A DNA stretch of 5,784 bases from Nitrososphaeraceae archaeon (GTDB lineage: Archaea; Thermoproteota; Nitrososphaeria; Nitrososphaerales; Nitrososphaeraceae): the NCBI GenBank assembly GCA_025922735.1, contig JAICHI010000078.1, forward strand, positions 1 through 5,784, written 5' to 3'. Below are positions 1-5,162 of the stretch, one piece after another. Each line of letters opens with the position of its first letter. The stretch's first letter is position 1. Under the pieces are notes generated by a model. That model saw only the letters and a program-made list of their open reading frames with translations. It was not told the origin of the DNA and searched no databases. The translations under genes and the position numbers were made by a program.

Positions 1-58
1 CACCAATATCTTTGCTAGTGCCGCCAACCGCAATCCTGCTCGGAAGTCTGAGAGACAC
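1..58 (-). CDS. Possible N-terminal fragment of a gene leaving the left edge (doubtful)
   Basis: On the minus strand a frame is open from an in-frame stop at 137-139 to the left edge. It has no ATG, but a GTG at 58-56 would give MSLRLPSRIAVGGTSKDIG before the window ends. The residues look protein-like and use AGA, AGG and AGC codons, as the clearer genes here do. No TATA box lies at the right distance for a leaderless start at 58; a weak one at 108-119 (minus strand) would give a leader of about 30 bases. A competing plus-strand frame is open from base 2 to a TAA at 131-133. Too little is visible to name a family, and the region may not be coding at all. Confidence 0.25.
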   Translation of the reverse strand, partial: MSLRLPSRIAVGGTSKDIG

Positions 59-165
59 AATAAATACCAGCTGGTACTGAAGGAAGAGGGAACGCTTTTG
101 CGAAGTGTTTGTATAACTCTCGCTAGTTACTAATTTTTATGGAAAAGAAGTAGACTCGACGAGAA

Positions 166-181
166 TTTTTATATAATAATT
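166..181. promoter_or_regulatory. Strong AT-rich TATA-like element
   Basis: The stretch TTTTTATATAATAATT is the best TATA-box match in the left intergenic region and reads acceptably on both strands. On the plus strand transcription would start near 195-200, giving the zinc-ribbon gene at 282 a leader of about 85 bases. On the minus strand it would start near 146, upstream of the doubtful left-edge frame. A second AT-rich stretch at about 226-239 could give a shorter leader for the gene at 282. Direction and target are inferred from spacing only. Confidence 0.4.
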
Positions 182-281
182 AAGCCATAGCCTTATTTCT
201 CCGAGTGCCATGTTCTATTCTGGACATTATGATAATAACGTCCCCCTTATTGGCTACTGAAATAAAGGCAAGTGACAGAAT

Positions 282-500
282 ATGACAAAGACACCGCAGC
301 CGACTATCCCAATAGACATAGCGTCAAGCCATAGCCCTTCAAGCTTCATATGCTGCAAGTGTGCTAATACCCCAGCTGTTTTTTTCGTAACAAACGGTTC
401 CTTAGAAAACCCACCTGAGATAGTTCCACTATGCTTTCAATGTTATGTGTCTAAGAAGAAATGGATATGGCGAATAGTCAAGGAAAAAAAGAGGAAATAG
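282..500 (+). CDS. Small zinc-ribbon protein of unknown function
   Basis: This predicted 72-residue protein has two CxxC knuckles, C24-x2-C27 (with an extra C25) and C51-x2-C54, 23 residues apart. That is the usual layout of a one-zinc ribbon, so zinc binding is a reasonable inference. A polar, Pro/Ser-rich N-terminus (1-21) precedes the ribbon, and a strongly basic tail (about 58-72, Lys/Arg with two Trp) follows it, which could contact nucleic acid or an acidic partner. No signal peptide or membrane segment is visible. The ATG at 282 follows AAGTGAC, a weak ribosome-binding match. It converges on corA, leaving 24 bases between the stop codons. I do not recognise a named family. The paired cysteines are the main reason to believe it is real. 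Confidence 0.6.
   Translation: MTKTPQPTIPIDIASSHSPSSFICCKCANTPAVFFVTNGSLENPPEIVPLCFQCYVSKKKWIWRIVKEKKRK
484..490 (-). terminator. T7 run, likely corA terminator, inside the zinc-ribbon gene
   Basis: Read on the minus strand, seven consecutive T residues lie about 35 bases past the corA stop codon. Archaeal RNA polymerase commonly terminates at such T-runs without a hairpin. The run coincides with Lys codons of the basic tail of the opposing gene, so one stretch may serve as both terminator and coding sequence. Confidence 0.4.
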
Positions 501-524
501 CAATTGTCAAGTACACCACCACGG

Positions 525-1487
525 TTACCTTGATGGTCCTAGCCATCCAAGCCTTCTGAAATATAATAGCATAAGTAGGGCAGAAATCGATGAAATCACC
601 AAAACAAATATCAAAGTGGTGTAAGGCCCGAGCCGAGTCCAAGGCTCTGTTTCTGCTCCTCCTGGCAGAACGATATTCATTCCATAAAAGGTGCCAATGA
701 CTGTAGCTGGGATCGATAGTGTGAATACTATTGTTAGCACGCCTAATATCTTGTTAGTTTTTTCTTGGCTGAGCATGTAGTCCGTGTCCTTGTAGATCTC
801 TACTGTTTCTTTTGCCTCTTCCAAAGCTTCGTACACCTTTTCAATGTGATCTTGGACGTCTTTAAAATATGGAGCAAGGTCCTCTCTTGAAAAGCGCTGG
901 ACATCCTTAGATAAATCAACTACCGTCCTACGAAGCGGGATTACTATTCTTCTTAAGGTTGTTATCTCCCTTCTCAAAAGAGAGATCTGGCGTGGTATCG
1001 ATATTTGCTCGTCAAATACACTATCCTCAATATCGTCGATGTTGCCTACAACCTTCATCAGGATGTGGAGGAGGTCATCCACCAGTGTATCGATTATCTT
1101 ATGGAGCAGATAGCCTGACGACCTGCCCATTATTGCCTGCTGCTGCTTTTCATCCTTCTTGCACATGCAGAACAGCTCTTGAAGTGCCTTCAGGTCTCCT
1201 TGGTGGATTGTCACGAGATAATCGGAGCCCATAAAGATCGCAAGCTGACTAAAGAGAAAGCCCTTTTCCTTGTCTGGCGTAGGAAAATGAAGAATGGCAA
1301 AGATGTGACTTTCATACCGGTCAATCTTTGGGATTTGGATCTTTGAGAGACAATCTTCAAGGTTGAGCCTGTGGAAGGGGTATTTCTGCCCAAGAGCGTT
1401 AATATCCGCAAATGTTGGCTTTTGTATATTTATCCACAGCACCCCGTTACTGGTGATTGTCTCAAACTGCCTCTTTACTTCAGACAT
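525..1487 (-). CDS. corA: CorA-family Mg2+/divalent cation transporter
   Basis: This 320-residue protein is a homologue of the CorA channels, which form pentamers in the cytoplasmic membrane and pass Mg2+, sometimes Co2+ or Ni2+, inward. The family signature YGMN is present at residues 268-271, at the end of the first membrane helix (about 247-266). The second helix spans about 289-310 and is followed by a short basic tail (RRLGWLGPSR), as expected for CorA. Residues 1 to about 245 form the cytoplasmic part: an alpha/beta domain with the typical IPKIDRYESHIFAILHF stretch (about 52-68), then long charged helices that include the stalk. The loop after GMN is IVLPGGAETEPW, not the common MPE-containing loop, so ion preference is uncertain. 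Length and both ends fit an intact gene. The ATG at 1487 lies about 18 bases after the start predicted from the TATA box at 1527-1536. The glycosyltransferase gene is 66 bases upstream on the same strand. Confidence 0.93.
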   Translation of the reverse strand: MSEVKRQFETITSNGVLWINIQKPTFADINALGQKYPFHRLNLEDCLSKIQIPKIDRYESHIFAILHFPTPDKEKGFLFSQLAIFMGSDYLVTIHQGDLKALQELFCMCKKDEKQQQAIMGRSSGYLLHKIIDTLVDDLLHILMKVVGNIDDIEDSVFDEQISIPRQISLLRREITTLRRIVIPLRRTVVDLSKDVQRFSREDLAPYFKDVQDHIEKVYEALEEAKETVEIYKDTDYMLSQEKTNKILGVLTIVFTLSIPATVIGTFYGMNIVLPGGAETEPWTRLGPYTTLIFVLVISSISALLMLLYFRRLGWLGPSR

Positions 1488-1526
1488 CAGGAAACCCTTC
1501 TCGCTTGTTTCGTTACAGAAGATGGG

Positions 1527-1536
1527 TTATAAAAAA
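1527..1536 (-). promoter_or_regulatory. TATA box for corA, doubling as a T-run after the glycosyltransferase
   Basis: On the minus strand this reads TTTTTTATAA. It is centred about 45 bases before the corA ATG and predicts transcription from near 1505 with a short leader. The same six T residues lie about 18 bases past the glycosyltransferase stop codon, where an archaeal terminator would be expected. One element could therefore end one transcript and start the next. Confidence 0.5.
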
Positions 1537-1553
1537 GTGTTTCATTCAGTCAG

Positions 1554-2447
1554 TCAGAACCTTGTCTTTAGTTGCTGGTAGTCTATTGCTTTCGAGCTTT
1601 CTGCAGTATGCCACTTTGCTGTGTCAGTGTGCTCAAGTCTTGACCGGTAGTACGGTATCAATGAATATTCTATTGCAACTGACACGGCGCCAAGCGGATC
1701 TTTGGCAGCATTCTTTACCGCATTGGCAATCGCTACTTCTCGCGGCAAGCCGATGCTAAATAAAGAGACATAATCCTCTATCTGCTTATGTCCATTGACT
1801 GCCCTCATCACCTGCGATGCGAGATCGTGTATGTTATTAGCAGGTTTGAAGTATACTATTGCATTGTCATTGTAAATTATATCTCGGCCCATTTCAAGAA
1901 TCTTGCACTGTAAATAAAGATCAATTGCGATCATGTTCGTTGGTATCTCTATTTTTTTAGCTTCCCTAGAATTAATGGCAAGCGCCCTGCCCATCACCGT
2001 GTACTGAGACAGCCGTGCTAGCCTCACGGACCTGAGCCATTTTGAGATGAATACAGACGCCCTGCCAGCTATGCCTGCTGCCTGTACCGGCTGAGAATTT
2101 GATGCGCAAATTCCAACATTTCCTTGAATGTGCGACACAAGCTGCTCGGTGCAAGAAGGGTGAGGAATGGTGTCAGCATCATAAAGAACTACGGTATCTC
2201 CAGCCGCCCTTTGAAGAATTTCATTCCATGCCGCTGCAGCACCCCTTCTTGTATCATGATGGAAAAGTTGGATGTCAAGCAATGAATGCTGGGCGAAATT
2301 GCGCACAAGGCTAGGTGTATTGTCAGATGAATCATCTGAAATAAGGACTTCAAATATCGGTGTTTGCTGCTCTTCAATCGCCCTCAAGAGGTTTACTATG
2401 TTTTGTCTTTCATTGTATGAAGGGATGCCAACAGTTATTCCGCGCAC
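1554..2447 (-). CDS. Family 2 (GT-A fold) glycosyltransferase
   Basis: This 297-residue protein matches inverting GT2 enzymes, which transfer a sugar from a nucleotide-sugar to an acceptor. The N-terminal strand and turn ITVGIPSYNE (4-13) and the acidic pair in ISDDSSDNT (36-44) form the nucleotide pocket. The metal-binding DxD is D90-A-D92 in VVLYDADT. D176 in AIDLYLQ sits where the catalytic base is usually found. I see no membrane helix, so it is probably cytosolic or peripheral, unlike polymerising GT2 synthases. Substrate and acceptor cannot be read from the sequence; surface polysaccharide, glycolipid or protein glycosylation are all possible. The start is a GTG at 2447, because an in-frame stop at 2471-2469 leaves no ATG between and the motif begins only four residues later. 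It is divergent from hemB across 104 bases and upstream of corA on the same strand. Confidence 0.85.
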   Translation of the reverse strand: MRGITVGIPSYNERQNIVNLLRAIEEQQTPIFEVLISDDSSDNTPSLVRNFAQHSLLDIQLFHHDTRRGAAAAWNEILQRAAGDTVVLYDADTIPHPSCTEQLVSHIQGNVGICASNSQPVQAAGIAGRASVFISKWLRSVRLARLSQYTVMGRALAINSREAKKIEIPTNMIAIDLYLQCKILEMGRDIIYNDNAIVYFKPANNIHDLASQVMRAVNGHKQIEDYVSLFSIGLPREVAIANAVKNAAKDPLGAVSVAIEYSLIPYYRSRLEHTDTAKWHTAESSKAIDYQQLKTRF

Positions 2448-2510
2448 ATTAGCTTCGTCCCCTAGATGTCATTTGAGTTTTGTCATTGATTATTGGTGCT
2501 ACTGTGAAAA

Positions 2511-2520
2511 CATATATTCA
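2511..2520 (+). promoter_or_regulatory. TATA box for hemB in the divergent hemB/glycosyltransferase region
   Basis: CATATATTCA is the only clear TATA-like sequence in the 104-base divergent gap. On the plus strand it predicts transcription from about 2540-2545, just before the hemB TTG. Read on the minus strand it could also give the glycosyltransferase a leader of about 40 bases, so a shared bidirectional element is possible. Confidence 0.5.
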
Positions 2521-2540
2521 TAGGCCGCTCGCCAAGCAAT

Positions 2541-2545
2541 GAGGG
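2541..2545 (+). promoter_or_regulatory. Shine-Dalgarno GAGGG that supports the hemB TTG start
   Basis: GAGGG ends six bases before the TTG at 2552, correct spacing for pairing with the end of 16S rRNA. An in-frame TGA at 2540-2542 rules out any longer hemB protein, and the next in-frame ATG (2597) would remove the Arg-rich N-terminus. The nearby ATG at 2539 is in another frame. Confidence 0.45.
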
Positions 2546-2551
2546 ATACCT

Positions 2552-3505
2552 TTGCAGCGGCGAAACGCGCGCAGCGACGAGGAAAATTACAAGACAATGT
2601 TTGCCTCCTCGGGCCTACGCAAAAGCCACCTCGTATTTCCTGTAATTGTTTCTAATAGTCCAAGCATGATAAAATCCATGCCGGGCATGGCCGTGACACC
2701 TGTTCGAAGGATCTCACAGCGTGTCCAATCAATTGCTGATAGCGGCATTTCTTCAGTGATTATCTTTGGGATACCAAAGAGCAGGGATCCAATTGGCTCA
2801 TCTGCTTTTGACAGAAATGGCATTGTCCAAGACGCAGTAAGGGAAATTAAGTCATCCTTTGGCAGTGCGATGAGTGTTGCAACTGATGTTTGCATTTGCC
2901 AGTACAACCTGACAGGACACTGTGGCATTATCAGCTACGGCGGAAGGATAAATAATGACGCTACGCTAAAAGTCCTAGCGAAGATCGCAGCAAGCCATGC
3001 AGAAGCCGGCGCAGATGTAGTAGCGCCTTCTGCCATGATGGACGGGCAGGTTTATGCGATTAAGAGGGAGCTTCATAATCGCAGGCTTGATGCATCACTA
3101 CTCTCCTTCTCTGCCAAGCACGCTTCATCCCTTTACACTCCTTTTCGGTCAGCAGCGTTCGCAAAAATGACTACACGACTCGATAAGTCATCCTATCAGG
3201 TATCGTATTCTAATTCAAGGGTTGCACTGCGGGAAATAGAAACCGACATTAACGAAGGGGCTGACATGGTCATGATAAAGCCTGCTCTTATGTACCTTGA
3301 CCTTGTGAGGATGGTAAAGAATAGATTCAATTATCCAGTCGCAGTGCAGAACGTCAGTGGTGAGTATGCAATGATAAAGGCGGCTGCAATGCGAGGGTGG
3401 ATCGATGAAGAAGAATGGAAGGTCCGTTCTATTGCCTCAATAAGGAGGGCTGGTGCTGACAAAATCATCTCTTACTTTGTGCTCGATGTTGCCAAATATC
3501 TCTGA
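2552..3505 (+). CDS. hemB: Porphobilinogen synthase (delta-aminolevulinic acid dehydratase)
   Basis: HemB condenses two 5-aminolevulinate molecules to porphobilinogen, the pyrrole used for haem, sirohaem and cobamides, in the cytosol. The 317-residue protein is full length. The Schiff-base lysine is K243 in MVMIKPALMYLD and its active-site partner is K189 in SFSAKHASS. The zinc site C114-x-C116-x7-C124 (DVCICQYNLTGHCG) marks it as the Zn-dependent type. Also present are APSAMMDG, NVSGEYAMIKAAA and the C-terminal RRAGADKIISYF. The substrate-carboxylate site keeps R199 (TPFR) and Q216, but the Arg of the usual GDR-x-x-YQ motif appears to be K212 (LDKSSYQ), with two extra residues before it. The start is TTG, supported by GAGGG and by an upstream in-frame stop. 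The gene stands alone, without other hem genes beside it, and tRNA-Tyr begins 40 bases after its stop. Confidence 0.95.
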   Translation: MQRRNARSDEENYKTMFASSGLRKSHLVFPVIVSNSPSMIKSMPGMAVTPVRRISQRVQSIADSGISSVIIFGIPKSRDPIGSSAFDRNGIVQDAVREIKSSFGSAMSVATDVCICQYNLTGHCGIISYGGRINNDATLKVLAKIAASHAEAGADVVAPSAMMDGQVYAIKRELHNRRLDASLLSFSAKHASSLYTPFRSAAFAKMTTRLDKSSYQVSYSNSRVALREIETDINEGADMVMIKPALMYLDLVRMVKNRFNYPVAVQNVSGEYAMIKAAAMRGWIDEEEWKVRSIASIRRAGADKIISYFVLDVAKYL

Positions 3506-3511
3506 CGCCAC

Positions 3512-3520
3512 AATTATATA
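3512..3520 (+). promoter_or_regulatory. TATA box for tRNA-Tyr
   Basis: AATTATATA is centred about 30 bases before the first tRNA base, so the primary transcript should begin at or a few bases before the mature 5' end. It begins seven bases after the hemB stop codon, which suggests the tRNA is transcribed independently of hemB. Confidence 0.6.
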
Positions 3521-3583
3521 GCATTCTTGCAGAAAACGGAAATGTCCCGCGGTAGCTCAGCCTGGTAGAGCTTTCGGCTGTAG

Positions 3584-3644
3584 ATGTCGGCTTCTCAGTA
3601 GCTGACCGCGTGAAGCAGCCTATCGGGCGTACAATAAGGCAGAA
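3584..3644 (+). other. tRNA-Tyr intron 1, canonical position 37/38
   Basis: This 61-base intron is bounded by a good bulge-helix-bulge. CTGT (3578-3581) pairs with GCAG (3639-3642) as the four-base central helix, between bulges AGA (3582-3584) and AAA (3643-3645), with the TTCGG/CCGAA stem outside. Cutting after the second base of each bulge gives exactly these ends. Inside, GCTTC (3590-3594) pairs with GAAGC (3612-3616) and encloses a small TCAG/CTGA hairpin. No convincing C/D-box guide or homing-endonuclease gene fits within it. Confidence 0.85.
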
Positions 3645-3665
3645 ACCGAAGAGTCGCAGGCTCAA

Positions 3666-3694
3666 ACAAACTGGTCAAGAACCATTTGGGGCAA
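3666..3694 (+). other. tRNA-Tyr intron 2, non-canonical, in the T loop (about 58/59)
   Basis: The two halves of the T arm are separated by 29 extra bases. GCTC (3660-3663) can pair with GGGC (3689-3692) as a central helix, flanked by AAA bulges at 3664-3666 and 3693-3695. Inside, CAAA (3667-3670) pairs with TTTG (3685-3688) and TGG with CCA, closing a loop. Cleavage after the second base of each bulge gives these ends. The outer helix is imperfect, since base 3660 also belongs to the T stem, so this is a relaxed motif. The repeated CAAA leaves the exact ends a few bases uncertain, but the spliced product is the same. Confidence 0.75.
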
Positions 3695-3713
3695 ATCCTG
3701 CCCGCGGGATACA

Positions 3714-3721
3714 CATAATTT
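3714..3721 (+). promoter_or_regulatory. Possible TATA box for the aldehyde dehydrogenase
   Basis: CATAATTT begins five bases after the tRNA ends and is the only AT-rich stretch before the aldehyde dehydrogenase. Start-site spacing of about 25 bases predicts transcription from near 3743. That lies after the first ATG (3725) and just before the second (3752), and so favours the second as the true start. Confidence 0.3.
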
Positions 3722-3751
3722 CTTATGTCGGAAGTGCAATCATTGTCTCGC

Positions 3752-5143
3752 ATGTCCAAGATTGAAACTATCAACCCAGCCACTGGAAAGATACTTGCGA
3801 CCTATGAAAATGTAAACGCTGATGAAGTCAGCAGGAAGGTCAAGGCCGCGAGAGAAGCATCTGTCAAATGGAAGAAGTTGGATGTTGCAGAGCGCGCCGA
3901 ATATATGCGTAGGCTTGGCAGGGTAATGAGGAAAAACAGGGAAGAATACGCAAGACTAGTCACGGAAGAAATGGGTAAACCAATCAGGCAATCCTTAGCA
4001 GAAATTGAAAAATGTGCATGGGTTTGCGACTATTATGCCGAACACGCAGAAGCATTCTTGCGTGATGAAATAATACCGACTGAATTTCGCAAGAGCTTCG
4101 TGTCGTTTGAGCCACTCGGAGTTGTGGCGTGTATCATGCCATGGAATTTTCCGTTCTGGCAGGTCATGAGGTTTGCAGTGCCAGCACTGACTGCTGGCAA
4201 CGTGGGTCTATTAAAGCACTCGAGCATCTGCCTTGGGAGCGCAATAAAAATAGAGCAGGCGTTCATGGATGCTGGCTTTCCAGAAAACATATTCCAGGCA
4301 GTAGTAGGAGATTCTCGTGCAGGCGAAGCACTAGTTCAGTCAAACATTGACGCGGTTTCTGTTACCGGAAGCGTCAATACTGGCAGGCGAGTGGCCGAGC
4401 TTGCGTCTAAGGATCTGAAAAAGTTTGTACTAGAGCTTGGTGGTAGCGACCCCTTTATCGTGCTCGAAGATGCTGACCTTAACCAGACTGCCTACATGGC
4501 AACGCAGTCGAGGCTGCTGAACACAGGTCAGAGCTGCATAGCTGCTAAGCGCTTTATCGTTGTGAAGGAGGTTGCAGACAAGTTCACAATGCTGTTTGTC
4601 GAAAATACGCAATCCGAAGTCGTTGGCGATCCGCTTGACTCCAAGACCACAGTAGGGCCCCTTGTTAGAGACAGCCAGAGGCAGGCACTTGCCAAGCAAG
4701 TGGATGATGCAAAGTACAAAGGCGGCAGGGTGCTAATCGGTGGCAGGGCTATCAATAGAGAGGGGTTCTTTTATGAGCCTACTATAATCTCAAATGTGAA
4801 CCATCACATGGAAGTAGTGAGGGAAGAAGTATTTGGCCCAGCAGCCCCAATCATAGTGGTTAGCAACGAAGAGGAGGCTATAATGGAAGCAAACAATTCT
4901 GAATTTGGACTCGGTGCAAGCATATGGACAAACAACATCGGCCGAGGTATAGGGCTGGCGCGTCTGGTTGAAACCGGCATAGTGTCAGTAAATGAAATGG
5001 TAAAGTCTGACCCGCGCCTACCATTTGGCGGCGTCAAGAAGTCAGGTATTGGGAGGGAGCTTTCCGAGTTTGGCATCAAGGAGTTTGTCAATGTTAAGTC
5101 TGTAGTGGTCAAGGATATTGCAAGCAAACTGCTGGTAGAGTAG
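3752..5143 (+). CDS. NAD(P)-dependent aldehyde dehydrogenase, succinate-semialdehyde dehydrogenase type
   Basis: This is a full-length member of the aldehyde dehydrogenase superfamily: 463 residues from ATG 3752, or 472 from ATG 3725. Numbering from 3752, it has the oxyanion Asn N132 in MPWNFPFWQ, the cofactor lysine K155 (LLKHSS), a TGS turn near 206, the general base E228 in ELGGSDPF, the catalytic C262 in NTGQSCIAAKRF, and E359 in EEVFGP. The C-terminus PFGGVKKSGIGRELSEFGIKEF is typical. The opening SKIETINPATGK and the overall pattern resemble succinate-semialdehyde dehydrogenases, which oxidise the C4 semialdehyde to succinate. In ammonia-oxidising archaea, related proteins have been proposed to act in the 3-hydroxypropionate/4-hydroxybutyrate cycle, possibly as CoA-linked reductases, so the direction here is uncertain. 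The second ATG is preferred on TATA spacing and family N-terminus. It follows tRNA-Tyr closely and converges on the next gene with 19 bases between. Confidence 0.9.
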   Translation: MSKIETINPATGKILATYENVNADEVSRKVKAAREASVKWKKLDVAERAEYMRRLGRVMRKNREEYARLVTEEMGKPIRQSLAEIEKCAWVCDYYAEHAEAFLRDEIIPTEFRKSFVSFEPLGVVACIMPWNFPFWQVMRFAVPALTAGNVGLLKHSSICLGSAIKIEQAFMDAGFPENIFQAVVGDSRAGEALVQSNIDAVSVTGSVNTGRRVAELASKDLKKFVLELGGSDPFIVLEDADLNQTAYMATQSRLLNTGQSCIAAKRFIVVKEVADKFTMLFVENTQSEVVGDPLDSKTTVGPLVRDSQRQALAKQVDDAKYKGGRVLIGGRAINREGFFYEPTIISNVNHHMEVVREEVFGPAAPIIVVSNEEEAIMEANNSEFGLGASIWTNNIGRGIGLARLVETGIVSVNEMVKSDPRLPFGGVKKSGIGRELSEFGIKEFVNVKSVVVKDIASKLLVE

Positions 5144-5148
5144 AGGTG

Positions 5149-5162
5149 CCGAAGTCTTTCGG
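5149..5162. terminator. Hairpin between two convergent stop codons, possible bidirectional terminator
   Basis: CCGAA (5149-5153) and TTCGG (5158-5162) form a perfect five-base stem with loop GTCT, filling most of the 19-base gap between the aldehyde dehydrogenase stop and the opposing stop. There is no T-run on either strand, so classical archaeal termination is not shown. It could instead be a 3'-end processing or stability element. Confidence 0.3.

Larger units (their letters stand above)
3546..3709 (+). tRNA. tRNA-Tyr(GTA) with two introns
   Basis: The acceptor strands CCCGCGG (3546-3552) and CCGCGGG (3702-3708) pair perfectly, with A73 at 3709. The D arm is GCTC/GAGC around AGCCTGGTA (3555-3571). 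The anticodon stem TTCGG (3573-3577) pairs with CCGAA (3646-3650), and CTGTAG (3578-3583) supplies anticodon GTA at 3580-3582. The variable loop is GAGTC, and the T stem is GCAGG (3656-3660) with CCTGC (3697-3701). C1:G72 and A73 are the known archaeal/eukaryotic tyrosine identity elements. Removing introns of 61 and 29 bases leaves 74 bases, the normal length, and the D arm matches my memory of the methanogen tRNA-Tyr. CCA is not encoded and must be added. The T loop would read CTCAAAT, so position 54 is C instead of the nearly invariant T. The splicing endonuclease and ligase lie outside this window. Confidence 0.93.

Noticed and set aside
2..133. Plus-strand frame open from the left edge to TAA, followed by TTTTT
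   Set aside because: It is only about 43 residues without a recognisable motif and competes with the minus-strand frame. The T-run after the stop is suggestive, but neither frame can be settled from this fragment.
959..1234. 91-residue plus-strand frame inside corA
   Set aside because: It lies wholly antisense to a well-supported CorA, and its Cys/Pro/Ser-rich translation has no motif: a shadow frame.
1457..1759. 100-residue plus-strand frame across the corA/glycosyltransferase junction
   Set aside because: It is antisense to both genes, with no promoter and no recognisable domain.
2539..2660. ATG at 2539 as an alternative gene start before hemB
   Set aside because: It is in a different frame from HemB and soon reaches a stop; the conserved HemB residues are in the TTG frame.
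3584..3644. Box C/D guide RNA or homing endonuclease within tRNA intron 1
   Set aside because: A CTGA and a weak GTGAAG are present but no proper C box, and 61 bases is too short for an endonuclease gene.
3465..3783. Minus-strand frames of 66 and 62 residues over the tRNA
   Set aside because: They overlap hemB, the tRNA and the aldehyde dehydrogenase start and have no protein-like features.
4033..4290. Minus-strand 85-residue frame, and similar ones at 4430-4755 and 4804-5127, within the aldehyde dehydrogenase
   Set aside because: They are antisense shadows of a complete enzyme whose catalytic motifs are all in the plus-strand frame.
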